Assembly: GCF_007830265.1 (NCBI RefSeq)
Contig: NZ_VLKE01000001.1
Span: forward strand, 6,448,001-6,512,000
Source of the DNA: Micromonospora olivasterospora
Lineage (GTDB): Bacteria; Actinomycetota; Actinomycetes; Mycobacteriales; Micromonosporaceae
DNA length: 64,000 bases
Reading direction: 5' to 3'
The position numbers and the translations under genes were made by a program. Positions 8,352-17,251 of the stretch are shown here, one piece after another; position 1 is the first letter of the stretch, and the number at the start of each line of letters is the position of its first letter. The notes beneath the pieces were generated by a model, which ran no database searches, was not told where the DNA came from, and worked only from the letters and a program-made list of their open reading frames with translations.

Positions 8352-10493
8352 ATGCACATGGGTACGACGGGCGTCGTCGGGCGCGTGGACGAGCTGGCTC
8401 GGATCACTTCGCTGCTACAGCCGCAGCCGGTGGAGCGAGGTCTCGTGATCACCGGCGACCATGGCATCGGCAAGACGGCCCTGTGCGGCGCGGCGACGGA
8501 CCAGATCCGGGCCACCGGTACGCACGAGCTGCTGCAGTGCGCACCGGCCGAGGCCGAACGCCACCTGGCGTACTCGGGCCTGAGCGATCTGCTCGCCGCG
8601 GTCGATCCGGCTGTGCTCGACGGTCTGCCACCGCCGCAGCGGCATGCAATGGCGGTGGCGACTCTGACGGCCGATCCGACACCCACTGCGCCGGACGAGC
8701 GGGCGGTGGCGTACGGGTTTCTCGGTGTCGTACGCGCTCTGGCCGCCGTACGCCCAGTGGTGATCGCGGTCGACGACCTGCAGTGGCTCGACGCGCCCAC
8801 TGCCCTCGCGCTGTCCTACGTGGCCCGTCGATGTGCGGCCGAAGCGGTCGTGTTCTTGCTGAGCGGGGTCGGCATCGGTGGCGTACAGCCGCACCCGGTC
8901 GTCGCCGCATTGGGCCGCCGGGCCTGGTCCGAACTGGTCCTCGGTCCGCTCGGGCTGGGATCGCTGCATCGGCTGACACGCTCCTGTTTCGGCGTCGACC
9001 TGGCCCGGCCGCAGTTGCTGCATCTGCACGCGACATCCGGCGGCAATCCCCAGCGCGCCCTGGAGATCATGGGCTGCACCGCAGCCGCGGGCCGGCCCGG
9101 CACGCCCGAGTACGGTCCGGCCGACGTGGACGCCCGAAGCCGGGACAGCGCGGCTTTCGACGCCGACATCGCGGCCGGCGGCGAACGGGCCGGGTTCGCC
9201 CACGCGCAACTGGCTCTGCTGCTGCTGAGCACCCGAGCCGACGTGACGGTGGCCCGGGAGCACGCCCGCAACGCCGTCGACCTGCTCGGCGACGCCTGCC
9301 CCATCGAGGTGTTGACCGGCCTGGCCGTCTTGGAGAACTTCGCGGGGCCGACGACGACCGCCCGGCTCGACCAGGCGGTCGCACTGTCGCGTACCAGCCG
9401 GGTCGACTCCATATATGAGCACCCGGTGTTCTGGGCCGGTCATCGGCTCATGCTCGAGGATCGGTTCGACGAGGCGCGTACCGAGTTCCTCACGGCGCTG
9501 GCGATGGCGGCGCCGGGTGGAGATGAGTGGGCGCAGGCCGCGATGCTCGTGCACGTCGCGGAACTGGAGTGCCGGGCCGGCAACTGGAACGCCGCGGCCG
9601 CGCACGCGCGCCGTTGCAGCCTGCTCACCCGGGACGCGGCGCACGGCCAGCCGGGACTGGCCCGTTACGCCGAGGCGATGGTGGCCGTACGCCAAGGAGA
9701 CCTCGTCCGAGCCAGATCCCTTGCGGCGGAAGGAAGACAGCTCGCCGAAGCGGGCGGCGACGAGCTCTACCGGATCCAGAACACCGGTGTGCTGGCGCAT
9801 GCCGCCGTCGCGCTCGGCGAATGGGCCGAGGCCGCCCGGCTGCTGCGGGAGATGCCCGATCATCTGATCGCTCTGGGCTGGCGGGAGCCGACCGTGTTCC
9901 CGTTGTGGCCGGACGCGATCGAGTCCCTCATGGCGGTGGGCGAACCCGATCTGGCCACCCGGTACCACGGCATCTACGCCGCGAACGCCGACGCCTACGC
10001 CCGCCCGACCGCGCAGGCGACCGCGGCCCGGTGCGCCGGCCTGCTGCAGGCTTCGCGCGGTGACCTGCCGGGCGCTCTGGACACCATGAGCGCAGCAGCC
10101 CGGCTGCATCAGCGTTCGCCCGACCGGTACGAGTCCGGACGCACGCTGCTGGCGCTGGGCGCGATCCGGCGCCGGGCCCGGATGAAGCGGGCTGCCCGCG
10201 AAGCACTCGACGACGCGCTGGCCATCTTCGAAGAACTCGGGTCACCGGTGTGGGCCGAGCGGGTACGCGCCGAGATCGCTCGCATCGGTGGCCGGGTCGC
10301 CACGACGGAACTGACCGACGCCGAGGAGCGGGTGGCCGCCCTGGCCGCGCGCGGAGCGAGGAACCGTGCGATCGCCGCCGAGCTGTTCCTCACCGAGAAC
10401 ACGGTGGAGGTGCATCTTTCGCGGATCTACCGCAAACTCGCGGTACGATCGCGCGCCGAGCTCGCACACCGCTTCCCCGCGGGCAAACGTTAG
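8352..10493 (+). CDS. LAL/LuxR-family AAA-ATPase transcriptional regulator
   Basis: The 713-residue protein is a large ATP-binding LuxR regulator. Walker A is GDHGIGKT (about 35-42), Walker B VVIAVDDLQW (136-145), a helical TPR-like middle (about 280-640) with repeated A-rich helices, and a C-terminal LuxR helix-turn-helix (LTDAEERVAALAARG ... NTVEVHLSRIYRKLAVRSRA, roughly 650-710). Family proteins are usually 850-950 residues, so this one is short, mainly between the ATPase and TPR parts (GMGCTAAAGRP region). Start chosen at ATG 8352 or 8358, just before the conserved VGRVDEL; no strong ribosome-binding site helps choose. Two lipoprotein genes follow in the same direction within 75 bases and are candidate targets or co-transcribed genes. 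Confidence 0.85.
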   Translation: MHMGTTGVVGRVDELARITSLLQPQPVERGLVITGDHGIGKTALCGAATDQIRATGTHELLQCAPAEAERHLAYSGLSDLLAAVDPAVLDGLPPPQRHAMAVATLTADPTPTAPDERAVAYGFLGVVRALAAVRPVVIAVDDLQWLDAPTALALSYVARRCAAEAVVFLLSGVGIGGVQPHPVVAALGRRAWSELVLGPLGLGSLHRLTRSCFGVDLARPQLLHLHATSGGNPQRALEIMGCTAAAGRPGTPEYGPADVDARSRDSAAFDADIAAGGERAGFAHAQLALLLLSTRADVTVAREHARNAVDLLGDACPIEVLTGLAVLENFAGPTTTARLDQAVALSRTSRVDSIYEHPVFWAGHRLMLEDRFDEARTEFLTALAMAAPGGDEWAQAAMLVHVAELECRAGNWNAAAAHARRCSLLTRDAAHGQPGLARYAEAMVAVRQGDLVRARSLAAEGRQLAEAGGDELYRIQNTGVLAHAAVALGEWAEAARLLREMPDHLIALGWREPTVFPLWPDAIESLMAVGEPDLATRYHGIYAANADAYARPTAQATAARCAGLLQASRGDLPGALDTMSAAARLHQRSPDRYESGRTLLALGAIRRRARMKRAAREALDDALAIFEELGSPVWAERVRAEIARIGGRVATTELTDAEERVAALAARGARNRAIAAELFLTENTVEVHLSRIYRKLAVRSRAELAHRFPAGKR

Positions 10494-10566
10494 GGGTTTC
10501 CGGGATTCCGGATCACGGGTGCGGTCATATCGTGGATCTTCCGGTTCGTTGCCCAGGAGAATCCGC

Positions 10567-12537
10567 TTGCGACCTTTCAAACTCCGTCCGCCCCGGCTGG
10601 TGGCGGCCGTACTCGCGGTGAGCCTCGTGCTCGCCGGTTGCACCGACGACTCGTCCGAGCCGGCCAAGGTGTCCGAGCTGGCCGGCGCGATGTCGACGGT
10701 CGCCCAGGATCTGCCGCCGGATGCCGTCGAGGCCGCCGAACGCCTCGTGGACATCGTGCTCGACGGTACGCCGGACCAATCCGTCGCCGCCGCGGCCGAG
10801 CTGCTGCGCCGCAGTGGCGTACCGATCGTGTCCTCTGGCGGGCCGGTGGTCGCCATGCCGGATGCGCTGGTGCTCTACGACTCTCCGGTCTACGCCGAGC
10901 TGATCCCGGCGCTGGTCACCGCGACCCGCGCCCGCGACCGGTACGCCGTCGACCAGTGGGCCACCCTGCTGACGTCATTGGGGCTCACCACCAGGAAGCT
11001 GACCTTCGCACAGGTCACCAACGCGCTGGCCGGCTGGGGAAAGCTCGACGGTGAACAGCCGGCGTTCACGACCGCCGCAGCCGTCGTACGCGCGCTGTCG
11101 GCCCGGCGCGGCCAGGTGCTCTACCCCGCCGCCGCCGTGGCCACCACCTATCTCGACCCTCTGCAGACCGTGCTGCTGCTCGCGCACGCCACCAGCCGGT
11201 TCGGAATGGTGCGGAAGTCGACGACGAAGGCCACCGCGCTCGGACTGGCCGCGGGCGCGTTCGTCGTTGCCCGAGCCGACGACGACAAGGGTCCGTGCGA
11301 GGTCTTCACGACGCTGTTCGAAACGGACAACGTCGCTACCAAAGCCAACAGCGACTTCCTCAAGGACCAGCTGAAGGACCGGCTGGCCGGTGCGGTGCTC
11401 AAGGAAGGCGCCAAGGAGATCTTCGACAGGGCGTCCGAGGCGTACGGGAAGGCCGGCGCGACGCTCAGCGTCATCATGCTCATGCTCGGCGCGCGGCTGA
11501 CCCTGACCTCCGACAAAACGTCGACGCATTTCAAGCACCAGGCGGGCAGCCGAGCCGAGCACGTGACGCTCACCGCGAAGGCCGAATTCGACATCAAGAT
11601 CGCTGCCGACAAGCTGGAGTGCTACTCGCTGGCCGGTCTGTCGATCCCGAAGGCCGGGCCGCTGGAGGGCTTCACCATCAAGTGGTCCAGCGAACAGGAT
11701 CAGCGCGGAACGATCCAGAAGGGCGGCAGCGCCTACCTCGTCGCGGTCTCCGCCGACTCGACCAAGATGACCAAGGGCGGCAAGACCGGCGCGGACGGCG
11801 TCTCGACGCTCGAAGTCAAACCCCCGGTGGAGAAGCCGGCCGGCACCGGCGAGAAACTCAAGGGATCGGCCACCTTCATCGCAAAGATGGACAAGGAGAA
11901 CTTCCCGTTCGAGCTGGGCGACCTGTTCGCTCTCGGCAGCGGCGCGGCCGGCTTCGCCGTCTCGAAGATCTTCGACCTGGTCAAGGACGCGCTCACGCGC
12001 GCGGGCCTGCCGGAACAGTCCATCACCGTCGGCGTCGACTACCACGGCAGCGACATCATCGTGGCCAAGGGCCACGGGCGCATCGAGCTGATCCTCGCCG
12101 CGATCCCCGACGCGTATGTCGATCTGGTCAGTTGCAGCGGCATCCAAGGACCATTCAAGGGTACGGGCGGCTTCGGCGGCTCGGTCACCGAATGGATTCG
12201 CCTCGCCCGGCTCATCGGCGTCCCGGTCGCCGACGAATACCCCGGCGGCCGAGCCAGGGTCTCGGTCATGGGCAACGCCGGACAACCCAATCCGTTCCCC
12301 ATCATGAAGGGCGAGGGCGGCAAGCAGTTCCTCGACGGTGTGCTGACGTTCTACCCGCCCGCCTCGGCGAACAGCGCCGTCATCCTGGACGACAAGCGGG
12401 TGGGCCGGCCCGTCGGCGAGGTCGAGATGCTCGTCGCCGGCAACCCGTTCCCGTTCGGGGATCTGGTCTGGCCCGCCGTGCGAGTCACCTCCGACCCCCG
12501 CTGCCCGGAGGTGACGTATGAATACGACAACGCGTAG
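10567..12537 (+). CDS. Large lipoprotein of unknown function
   Basis: A TTG start at 10567 is preceded by AGGAGA at 10555-10560. The 656-residue product has a basic n-region, hydrophobic 11-22 and lipobox LVLAGC (Cys25). The mature part begins with helical A/L-rich sequence (to about residue 240), then a Lys-rich mixed domain with a long beta-type stretch (AEHVTLTAKAEFDIKIAADK) and later Gly/Lys-rich strands; no catalytic motif is evident. The short hydrophobic segment near ATALGLAAGAFVVA may be an amphipathic helix. The last 20 bases overlap the next lipoprotein gene, so the two are translated from one message. I do not recognise a family. Confidence 0.75.
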   Translation: MRPFKLRPPRLVAAVLAVSLVLAGCTDDSSEPAKVSELAGAMSTVAQDLPPDAVEAAERLVDIVLDGTPDQSVAAAAELLRRSGVPIVSSGGPVVAMPDALVLYDSPVYAELIPALVTATRARDRYAVDQWATLLTSLGLTTRKLTFAQVTNALAGWGKLDGEQPAFTTAAAVVRALSARRGQVLYPAAAVATTYLDPLQTVLLLAHATSRFGMVRKSTTKATALGLAAGAFVVARADDDKGPCEVFTTLFETDNVATKANSDFLKDQLKDRLAGAVLKEGAKEIFDRASEAYGKAGATLSVIMLMLGARLTLTSDKTSTHFKHQAGSRAEHVTLTAKAEFDIKIAADKLECYSLAGLSIPKAGPLEGFTIKWSSEQDQRGTIQKGGSAYLVAVSADSTKMTKGGKTGADGVSTLEVKPPVEKPAGTGEKLKGSATFIAKMDKENFPFELGDLFALGSGAAGFAVSKIFDLVKDALTRAGLPEQSITVGVDYHGSDIIVAKGHGRIELILAAIPDAYVDLVSCSGIQGPFKGTGGFGGSVTEWIRLARLIGVPVADEYPGGRARVSVMGNAGQPNPFPIMKGEGGKQFLDGVLTFYPPASANSAVILDDKRVGRPVGEVEMLVAGNPFPFGDLVWPAVRVTSDPRCPEVTYEYDNA

Positions 12538-13417
12538 CCGTAGCCTCCGGATCGTGATCGCCGCGGCGCTGGCCTTCGGGTTGTCCGCCTGCAGAGACAA
12601 CCAGGCGCCGGCCGCCGCTCCCCGCACCGGCAACACCATCGGCGGCGCCAACGTGTCGGTGGCCGGCTACCCCGGCCTCTACTACGACGCCTCGCTCGTC
12701 TCCGCCGTCCCGGCCGCCGACGATCACCTGCGCCTGGTGGGTGCCATGACCTGCCCGCAGATGGACGCCATGCTGTCGGCCGGGCAGTGGCGAGTGGCGG
12801 ATCGCCTGTCGCTGCCACCCGGATCGGCCGGCGCGGCCATCGCGGGAATCGTGCCGGGTCTGTTGCTGGAGCGGGCAGGCACACTGGCCTTCGTCGCGCT
12901 CAAGGGCGACCGCGCATTGTGTACGGGCACGGTGATGAAGGCCGGAATCGACGGAATCGCGCTCACGGGCAAGGGGTTGCCGGGTCCCACCACCGGCTGG
13001 TCGGCGACGACGATGTGCATCAGACTCGGCGACGACACGCTGAACGTCAGCCTCTACTTCGACACCAGGGCGAAGATCGGCGGACTGGCCACCGTCACGC
13101 TGGTGGGCAAGAACGAAAAGTACACGGTGGACGGCAGTGGCAGCGACTTCAACATCTTGATGCTCAACCACAAGTCAACCGTGCTCGACGCCTTCGGCAA
13201 GGCGTTCTCCGGTCAGGAGAAGCCCGCCGGGGTCACGATGCGGTCCCTCGAACCCGGCGACGCGTTCAGCGGAACGGCGACCGTCGACGCCACCGCCGCG
13301 GACCGGCCCCACGGTACGTTCAGCATCACTGGTCTGGTCGATGATGCGACGGAGGCCACGGTCGGCCTCAGCCTGCCGTTCGCCTGCGCCGACGTACAAG
13401 TGATCAAGGCTGGCTAG
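12518..13417 (+). CDS. Lipoprotein of unknown function
   Basis: The 299-residue product starts inside the end of the preceding lipoprotein gene (20-base overlap in another frame, with GGAGG-like sequence at 12507-12511). The leader MNTTTRSRSLRIVIAAALAF ends in lipobox GLSAC (Cys25). The mature part is beta-rich with several Cys (MTCPQM, RALCTG, TTMCIRL, FACADV), which could form disulfides outside the cell. No known domain is evident. Pairing with the upstream lipoprotein suggests they form an extracytoplasmic complex, which is inference from gene order only. Confidence 0.75.
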   Translation: MNTTTRSRSLRIVIAAALAFGLSACRDNQAPAAAPRTGNTIGGANVSVAGYPGLYYDASLVSAVPAADDHLRLVGAMTCPQMDAMLSAGQWRVADRLSLPPGSAGAAIAGIVPGLLLERAGTLAFVALKGDRALCTGTVMKAGIDGIALTGKGLPGPTTGWSATTMCIRLGDDTLNVSLYFDTRAKIGGLATVTLVGKNEKYTVDGSGSDFNILMLNHKSTVLDAFGKAFSGQEKPAGVTMRSLEPGDAFSGTATVDATAADRPHGTFSITGLVDDATEATVGLSLPFACADVQVIKAG

Positions 13418-13465
13418 GCTAGCCGCGACACAGGCCGACGGTCATCGCGGTTCTCCCGTGGTAGG

Positions 13466-15250
13466 TCATCTTCGACCTGCCAGGGCGCTTGCCGTCGAGT
13501 TTGCCGCGCGGATGACCGCGTTCAGCGTGGCGGTGAGCACGGAGCGGTCGACGCCGCCCGTCCAGCTGATGCCGTCGGGGGCCCGGTGTTCCAGGAGGGT
13601 GAGTGCGTCGCTGTCGCTGCCGGCCCGGATGCTGGTCTGATGCAGGCTCAGGACGTCGACGGGTCGGCCGTGGGCGGCGAGTGCCGAGGTGAGCGCCTCG
13701 ACGGGGCCAGTCTCGCTGTGGGTGCTCGTGTGCACCTCGCCGTCCACGCGCAGTGTGACGGTGGTGGTGACTCGCCCGCCGGCTTCGGTGGTCTCGTAGC
13801 TCATCAGCGCCACGTCGGCGATTGTCCCGTCGGACAGGTACGCCTCCTGGAAGATCGCCCACAGCTGGGCGGCCGACAGCTCGGTGCCGGTCGCGTCGGT
13901 GTGGTACTGCACGTGTCGTGCGAGGTCGATCTGGAGCCGGCGCGGCAGTTCAATGCCGTACCGGGTCTCCAAGAGGTAGCTGATGCCGCCTTTTCCGGAC
14001 TGGGAGTTGACCCGGATGACGGCGTCGTAGGAGCGTCCGATGTCGGCAGGGTCGATGGGCAGATACGGCACCCGCCACTCGATCTCCCGCTCCGGGCGCC
14101 TTTGGACGGTCGCGCGGGCGTGGTGCTCGGCGAAGCCCTTCTTGATGGCGTCCTGGTGGGTACCGCTGAAGGCTGTGTGGACGAGGTCGCCGGCGTAGGG
14201 GTGGCGGGGGTGCAGCTCGAGTTGATTGCAGTGCTCGACGGTGCGGCGGATCTCGCCGATGTCGGAGAAGTCGATCATCGGGTCGACGCCTTGTGCGTGC
14301 AGGTTGAGCGCCAGCGTCGCGATGTCGACGTTGCCGGTGCGCTCACCGTTGCCGAAGACGCAGCCCTCGACGCGCTGCGCTCCGGCAAGTACGGCAAGCT
14401 CGGCGCAGGCGATGCCAGTGCCGCGGTCGTTGTGCGGGTGGACCGAGAGTATGACGCTTTCGCGGCGGGTGAGGTTCTTGTGCATGTACTCGATCTGGTC
14501 GGCGTACACGTTCGGGGTCGCGATCTCGACGGTCGCCGGCAGGTTGAGGATCACGGGCCGCTCCGGCGCGGCATCCCACAGCGTCGTGATGGCGTCGCAG
14601 ATGTCGAGGACGTAGTCGGGCTCAGTCAGGTTGAAGACCTCGGGCGAGAACTCGAACCTCGCGTTCGGCATCCCCTCGGTGAGTTTCAGGACGTCACGTC
14701 CACCGGCGAGGATCAGCTCCTTCAGCTCACTCGCCGGATGACCGAGCACGACGTCACGCCAAACCGGTGCGGTCGCGGTGTACATGTGGATCACGACGGG
14801 GTTCGCGATGCCCCGGACTGATTCCACCGTCCGCTCGATCAGGTCGCGGCGGGCCGGGGTGAAGACCACGATCGTGACGTCGTCGGGGGCGATGTCGGCC
14901 TCGGCGATGAGGCGGACAAAATCGAAGTCGGTCTGTGATGCCGACGGATAGCCGACCTCGATCTCCTTGTAGCCCATCGCCACCATCAGCTCGAAGAACC
15001 GCTGCTTGCGGGCCGGGTCCATCGGCTCGGGCAGGGCCTGGTTGCCATCGCGGAGGTCGACCGGCACCCACAGCGGCGCCCGTGTCAGGCGGCAGTTCGG
15101 CCACTCACGCTCGGTGAGCGGGATCTCGACCCGGGCGTAGACGTCGCGGTAGCGGTGCGACGGCATCTGCGAGTGCCGCTGGCGGTTCCAGGCCGGTGCG
15201 TCGTACGGAACCGGGCCGGCTGGCGTGGCGATGGTGGGGAATGCAGACAT
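13466..15250 (-). CDS. leuA: 2-isopropylmalate synthase
   Basis: LeuA condenses acetyl-CoA with 2-oxoisovalerate in the first committed step of leucine synthesis. The 594-residue protein is full length for the actinobacterial long form: conserved [14 protein letters not shown] near the N-terminus, the metal-binding and active-site motif [15 protein letters not shown], the [20 protein letters not shown] block, [17 protein letters not shown] and a C-terminal regulatory LeuA dimer domain (from about 455, with [19 protein letters not shown]). Start ATG at 15250 has AAGGA 9 bases upstream. No other leu genes are adjacent. A Leu-rich leader peptide and hairpin upstream point to attenuation, and a palindrome shared with the divergent GntR gene to repressor control. 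It converges on the lipoprotein gene ending at 13417. Confidence 0.95.
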   Translation of the reverse strand: MSAFPTIATPAGPVPYDAPAWNRQRHSQMPSHRYRDVYARVEIPLTEREWPNCRLTRAPLWVPVDLRDGNQALPEPMDPARKQRFFELMVAMGYKEIEVGYPSASQTDFDFVRLIAEADIAPDDVTIVVFTPARRDLIERTVESVRGIANPVVIHMYTATAPVWRDVVLGHPASELKELILAGGRDVLKLTEGMPNARFEFSPEVFNLTEPDYVLDICDAITTLWDAAPERPVILNLPATVEIATPNVYADQIEYMHKNLTRRESVILSVHPHNDRGTGIACAELAVLAGAQRVEGCVFGNGERTGNVDIATLALNLHAQGVDPMIDFSDIGEIRRTVEHCNQLELHPRHPYAGDLVHTAFSGTHQDAIKKGFAEHHARATVQRRPEREIEWRVPYLPIDPADIGRSYDAVIRVNSQSGKGGISYLLETRYGIELPRRLQIDLARHVQYHTDATGTELSAAQLWAIFQEAYLSDGTIADVALMSYETTEAGGRVTTTVTLRVDGEVHTSTHSETGPVEALTSALAAHGRPVDVLSLHQTSIRAGSDSDALTLLEHRAPDGISWTGGVDRSVLTATLNAVIRAANSTASALAGRR

Positions 15251-15300
15251 GATGGCCGTTCCTTCTCGGAATCTATCGGAGGGCGAACCGGCGCACGTGT

Positions 15301-15321
15301 CGGCTCCACGGAGGGGAGCCG
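15301..15321 (-). promoter_or_regulatory. Hairpin between leuA leader peptide and leuA
   Basis: On the minus strand CGGCTCC (15321-15315) pairs with GGAGCCG (15307-15301) around a 7-base loop, 6 bases after the leader stop. The GTGGGGCC at the leader's end could instead pair with the CCCC of the loop side, giving an alternative fold. No T-run follows, so it may act on transcription or on leuA translation. Confidence 0.55.
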
Positions 15322-15327
15322 GTCCGA

Positions 15328-15375
15328 CTAGGCCCCACCGTGGCGACGAAGGAGGAGCGCCATCTGCGTCAGCAC
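15328..15375 (-). CDS. leuL: Leucine attenuator leader peptide
   Basis: A 15-codon frame begins at GTG 15375 and reads [15 protein letters not shown] then TAG at 15328. Four of the 15 codons are leucine, three consecutive (CTC CTC CTT), 75 bases upstream of leuA, and a hairpin follows directly. This is the layout of leuA attenuators known in actinobacteria, where slow decoding of the Leu run under leucine shortage changes downstream folding. A TATGGT -10-like hexamer ends 8 bases before the GTG, so the message could be leaderless; the GAGGAG further upstream is too far to serve this GTG. Too short for standard gene finders; the start codon is inferred. Confidence 0.65.
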   Translation of the reverse strand: MLTQMALLLRRHGGA

Positions 15376-15392
15376 ATCGGCACCATAGCACA

Positions 15393-15415
15393 ACTCCTCA
15401 GACAAGCAGAGGAGT
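15393..15415. promoter_or_regulatory. Palindromic operator between leuA and gntR
   Basis: ACTCCTC (15393-15399) and GAGGAGT (15409-15415) form a perfect 7-bp inverted repeat separated by 9 bases in the divergent intergenic region. It overlaps a TAGTAT -10-like element (15415-15420) whose expected start point coincides with the GntR GTG at 15428, and lies just upstream of the leader-peptide promoter region on the other strand. A GntR dimer bound here could control both directions. Confidence 0.5.
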
Positions 15416-15427
15416 AGTATCCGGTAC

Positions 15428-16096
15428 GTGGAACAGGTAAGACGCACATCGCTGGCCGACCAAGCTGCCGGGCTCCTCCTCGCACGCATCCGGTCAGGCG
15501 AGTGGGAACTCGGCGCCAAGCTTCCTGGCGAGACGACTCTGGCGCCCCAGCTCGGTGTCGGCCGGTCGACCGTGCGCGAGGCCATCCGGCAACTGGCGGG
15601 CCGCGGAGTGCTGCAGTCCCGACAAGGTGCAGGCGTCTTCGTCACCGCGCTCGACGCCCCTGAGGACTGGGACCTGATTCTGCGACGGGCAGACATCAGC
15701 GCCGTCATCGAGGCACGAATCGCGATCGAAGGAGAGGCCGCAGCACTGGCCGCCGAGCGGCGGACACCCGCCGACCTACGCGCGATGCGCCGCGCCCTCG
15801 AGCGCCGCCGGGAGCAGCGTGCCGCCATCGAAGAGCATGTTGGCACCGACATGGCGTTTCACCGCAGCATCATCGCGGCCTCACACAACGAGATTTTGGC
15901 CGGACTGTTCGACGACTTCGTGCCCCGCCTGCGCGAGGCGATGGTCGAGATGCTCCGGATCCGGGGCCACTTCGGCGACGACGCCGACCATGATGCGCAC
16001 GTCTGGGTGCTCGACGCCATCGTCGCTCGCGACGCCGACGCGGCTCGGGCGCTGAGCCGCGCACACCTCCGATCACTTCAAGAGGGCCTCACGTGA
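15428..16096 (+). CDS. GntR/FadR-family transcriptional regulator
   Basis: The 222-residue protein has an N-terminal winged helix (about 10-73) with the GntR signature GAKLPGETTLAPQLGVGRST followed by VREAIRQLAGRGVLQSRQGA, and a C-terminal all-helical FCD ligand domain (about 95-215; metal/ligand His in FHRSII and DHDAHVWVLDAI). It starts at GTG 15428 without a leader ribosome-binding site, consistent with a leaderless message from the TAGTAT at 15415-15420. It is divergent from leuA across a palindrome and overlaps the following ABC ATPase gene by 4 bases. The effector is unknown; control of leuA or of the ATPase partner genes is inferred from position only. Confidence 0.9.
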   Translation: MEQVRRTSLADQAAGLLLARIRSGEWELGAKLPGETTLAPQLGVGRSTVREAIRQLAGRGVLQSRQGAGVFVTALDAPEDWDLILRRADISAVIEARIAIEGEAAALAAERRTPADLRAMRRALERRREQRAAIEEHVGTDMAFHRSIIAASHNEILAGLFDDFVPRLREAMVEMLRIRGHFGDDADHDAHVWVLDAIVARDADAARALSRAHLRSLQEGLT

Positions 16097-16911
16097 TGAC
16101 CACCGTTCTCGACCTGCGAAACGTGACCTTCAGACGCAACGAGAACACCATCGTCCGCGGCATCGACCTCACCGTTCGCGCCGGACAGCACTGGGCGCTC
16201 CTCGGACCGAACGGCGCTGGCAAGAGCACGGTCCTCTCCCTCTGTGGCGCACAGACCCACCCCACCTCCGGCACTGTCGAAGTGCTGGGGCGCCGGCTCG
16301 GACGCGTCGAACTGCAGGCTCTACGCCGCGACATCGGCCACGTCAATCCGCGCCATCCGCTACGTTCGCCACTGTCGGTCCGCGAGGTCGTGCTCACCGG
16401 CCTCACGGGCACGATCGAGACGCCACCGCGATGGACGCCGACGGTCGAGCAGATCGAGAGGGCCGACTCACTCATCGCCTCAGTAGGACTGGCTCAACGC
16501 CGAACAGCAACCTGGCCGACCCTCTCGCAGGGTGAACGGGGCCGCACGCTCATCGCTCGCGCCCTGGCCTGTGAACCCCGACTCCTTCTCCTCGACGAAC
16601 CAACGACTGGCCTTGACGTCGCCGCACGTGAGCAACTGCTTGAAACGATCGACAATCTCCCCAACACCTCGCCCGACCTGGCGTCGATACTTGTCACGCA
16701 CCACCTGGAAGAACTGCCAGCAACGACAACACACGCGCTGCTCATTTCCGGCGGCCGAATCACCGCCAGCGGCCCGGTCGAGGTCGTCGTCACGTCCGAG
16801 GAGATCTCGCGAGCCTTCCACCATCCGATCAACGTCAGTCGCTCTGGCGGCCGATGGCACGCACGAGCCCAATCCTCCTCTTCCGGCCCCATACCGGTGC
16901 CCACGCTGTAG
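16093..16911 (+). CDS. Orphan ABC transporter ATP-binding protein
   Basis: A 272-residue ABC ATPase: Walker A GPNGAGKST (38-46), Q-loop region near IGHVNPRHPL (81-90), signature LSQGE (144-148; the usual second Gly of LSGGQ is Gln), Walker B RLLLLDEP (163-170), D-loop TTGLDV and switch His in VTHHLEE. It overlaps the GntR gene (ATGA type) so both are made together. No permease or binding protein gene follows, so its partner must be encoded elsewhere, or it acts like ModF/photorepair-type cytosolic ATPases that it resembles in length and in the HPLRSPLSVREVVLTGL segment. Confidence 0.85.
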   Translation: MMTTVLDLRNVTFRRNENTIVRGIDLTVRAGQHWALLGPNGAGKSTVLSLCGAQTHPTSGTVEVLGRRLGRVELQALRRDIGHVNPRHPLRSPLSVREVVLTGLTGTIETPPRWTPTVEQIERADSLIASVGLAQRRTATWPTLSQGERGRTLIARALACEPRLLLLDEPTTGLDVAAREQLLETIDNLPNTSPDLASILVTHHLEELPATTTHALLISGGRITASGPVEVVVTSEEISRAFHHPINVSRSGGRWHARAQSSSSGPIPVPTL

Positions 16912-16985
16912 CCCGGTCGACGAAGGTCACGTACGCGCGGGGCGGTAAACGAACGGTGTGACTCCTGATCAAGGAGCAGCACCTG

Positions 16986-17110
16986 ATGACGGATGTCGTG
17001 ATCACCGAGGTCGATACTGACCAGGTGGCGAAGCGTGGACCGGCGCGGCCGGCAGGAGACGGGGTTGACGATCAGCTCGTGGCCCAGGTGGCGGAACAGG
17101 CTCGCGCGGC
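16986..17110 (+). pseudogene. Possible IS256-family transposase N-terminal remnant
   Basis: An ATG at 16986 with AAGGAG upstream begins MTDVVITEVDTDQ and reaches DDQLVAQVAEQARAAGL, which resembles the opening helix of IS256-family (mutator) transposases; after that the sequence no longer matches (the expected LTGEGGLL block is absent). The remainder up to 17251 holds nothing I can support. The evidence is one short motif, so this is tentative. Confidence 0.4.
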
Positions 17111-17251
17111 GGGTCTGCCTGCCATCGCCTGCCGCCCGGTGGCGTCCGCTGGACGGGATGGACATCGACGCGCCGTGGCTCAGCTACGTCCCTTGTTGTT
17201 GCAGGTCGTGGCCGGCAGGGCCTTGCGCGGCTCCCGCACCACAGCCGGACT

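Noticed and set aside
8415..10109. 564-residue minus-strand frame opposite the LuxR gene
   Set aside because: Shadow of a well-supported regulator; no start signals or domain.
13586..14821. 411-residue plus-strand frame opposite leuA
   Set aside because: leuA carries every family motif on the minus strand; the opposite frame is a shadow.
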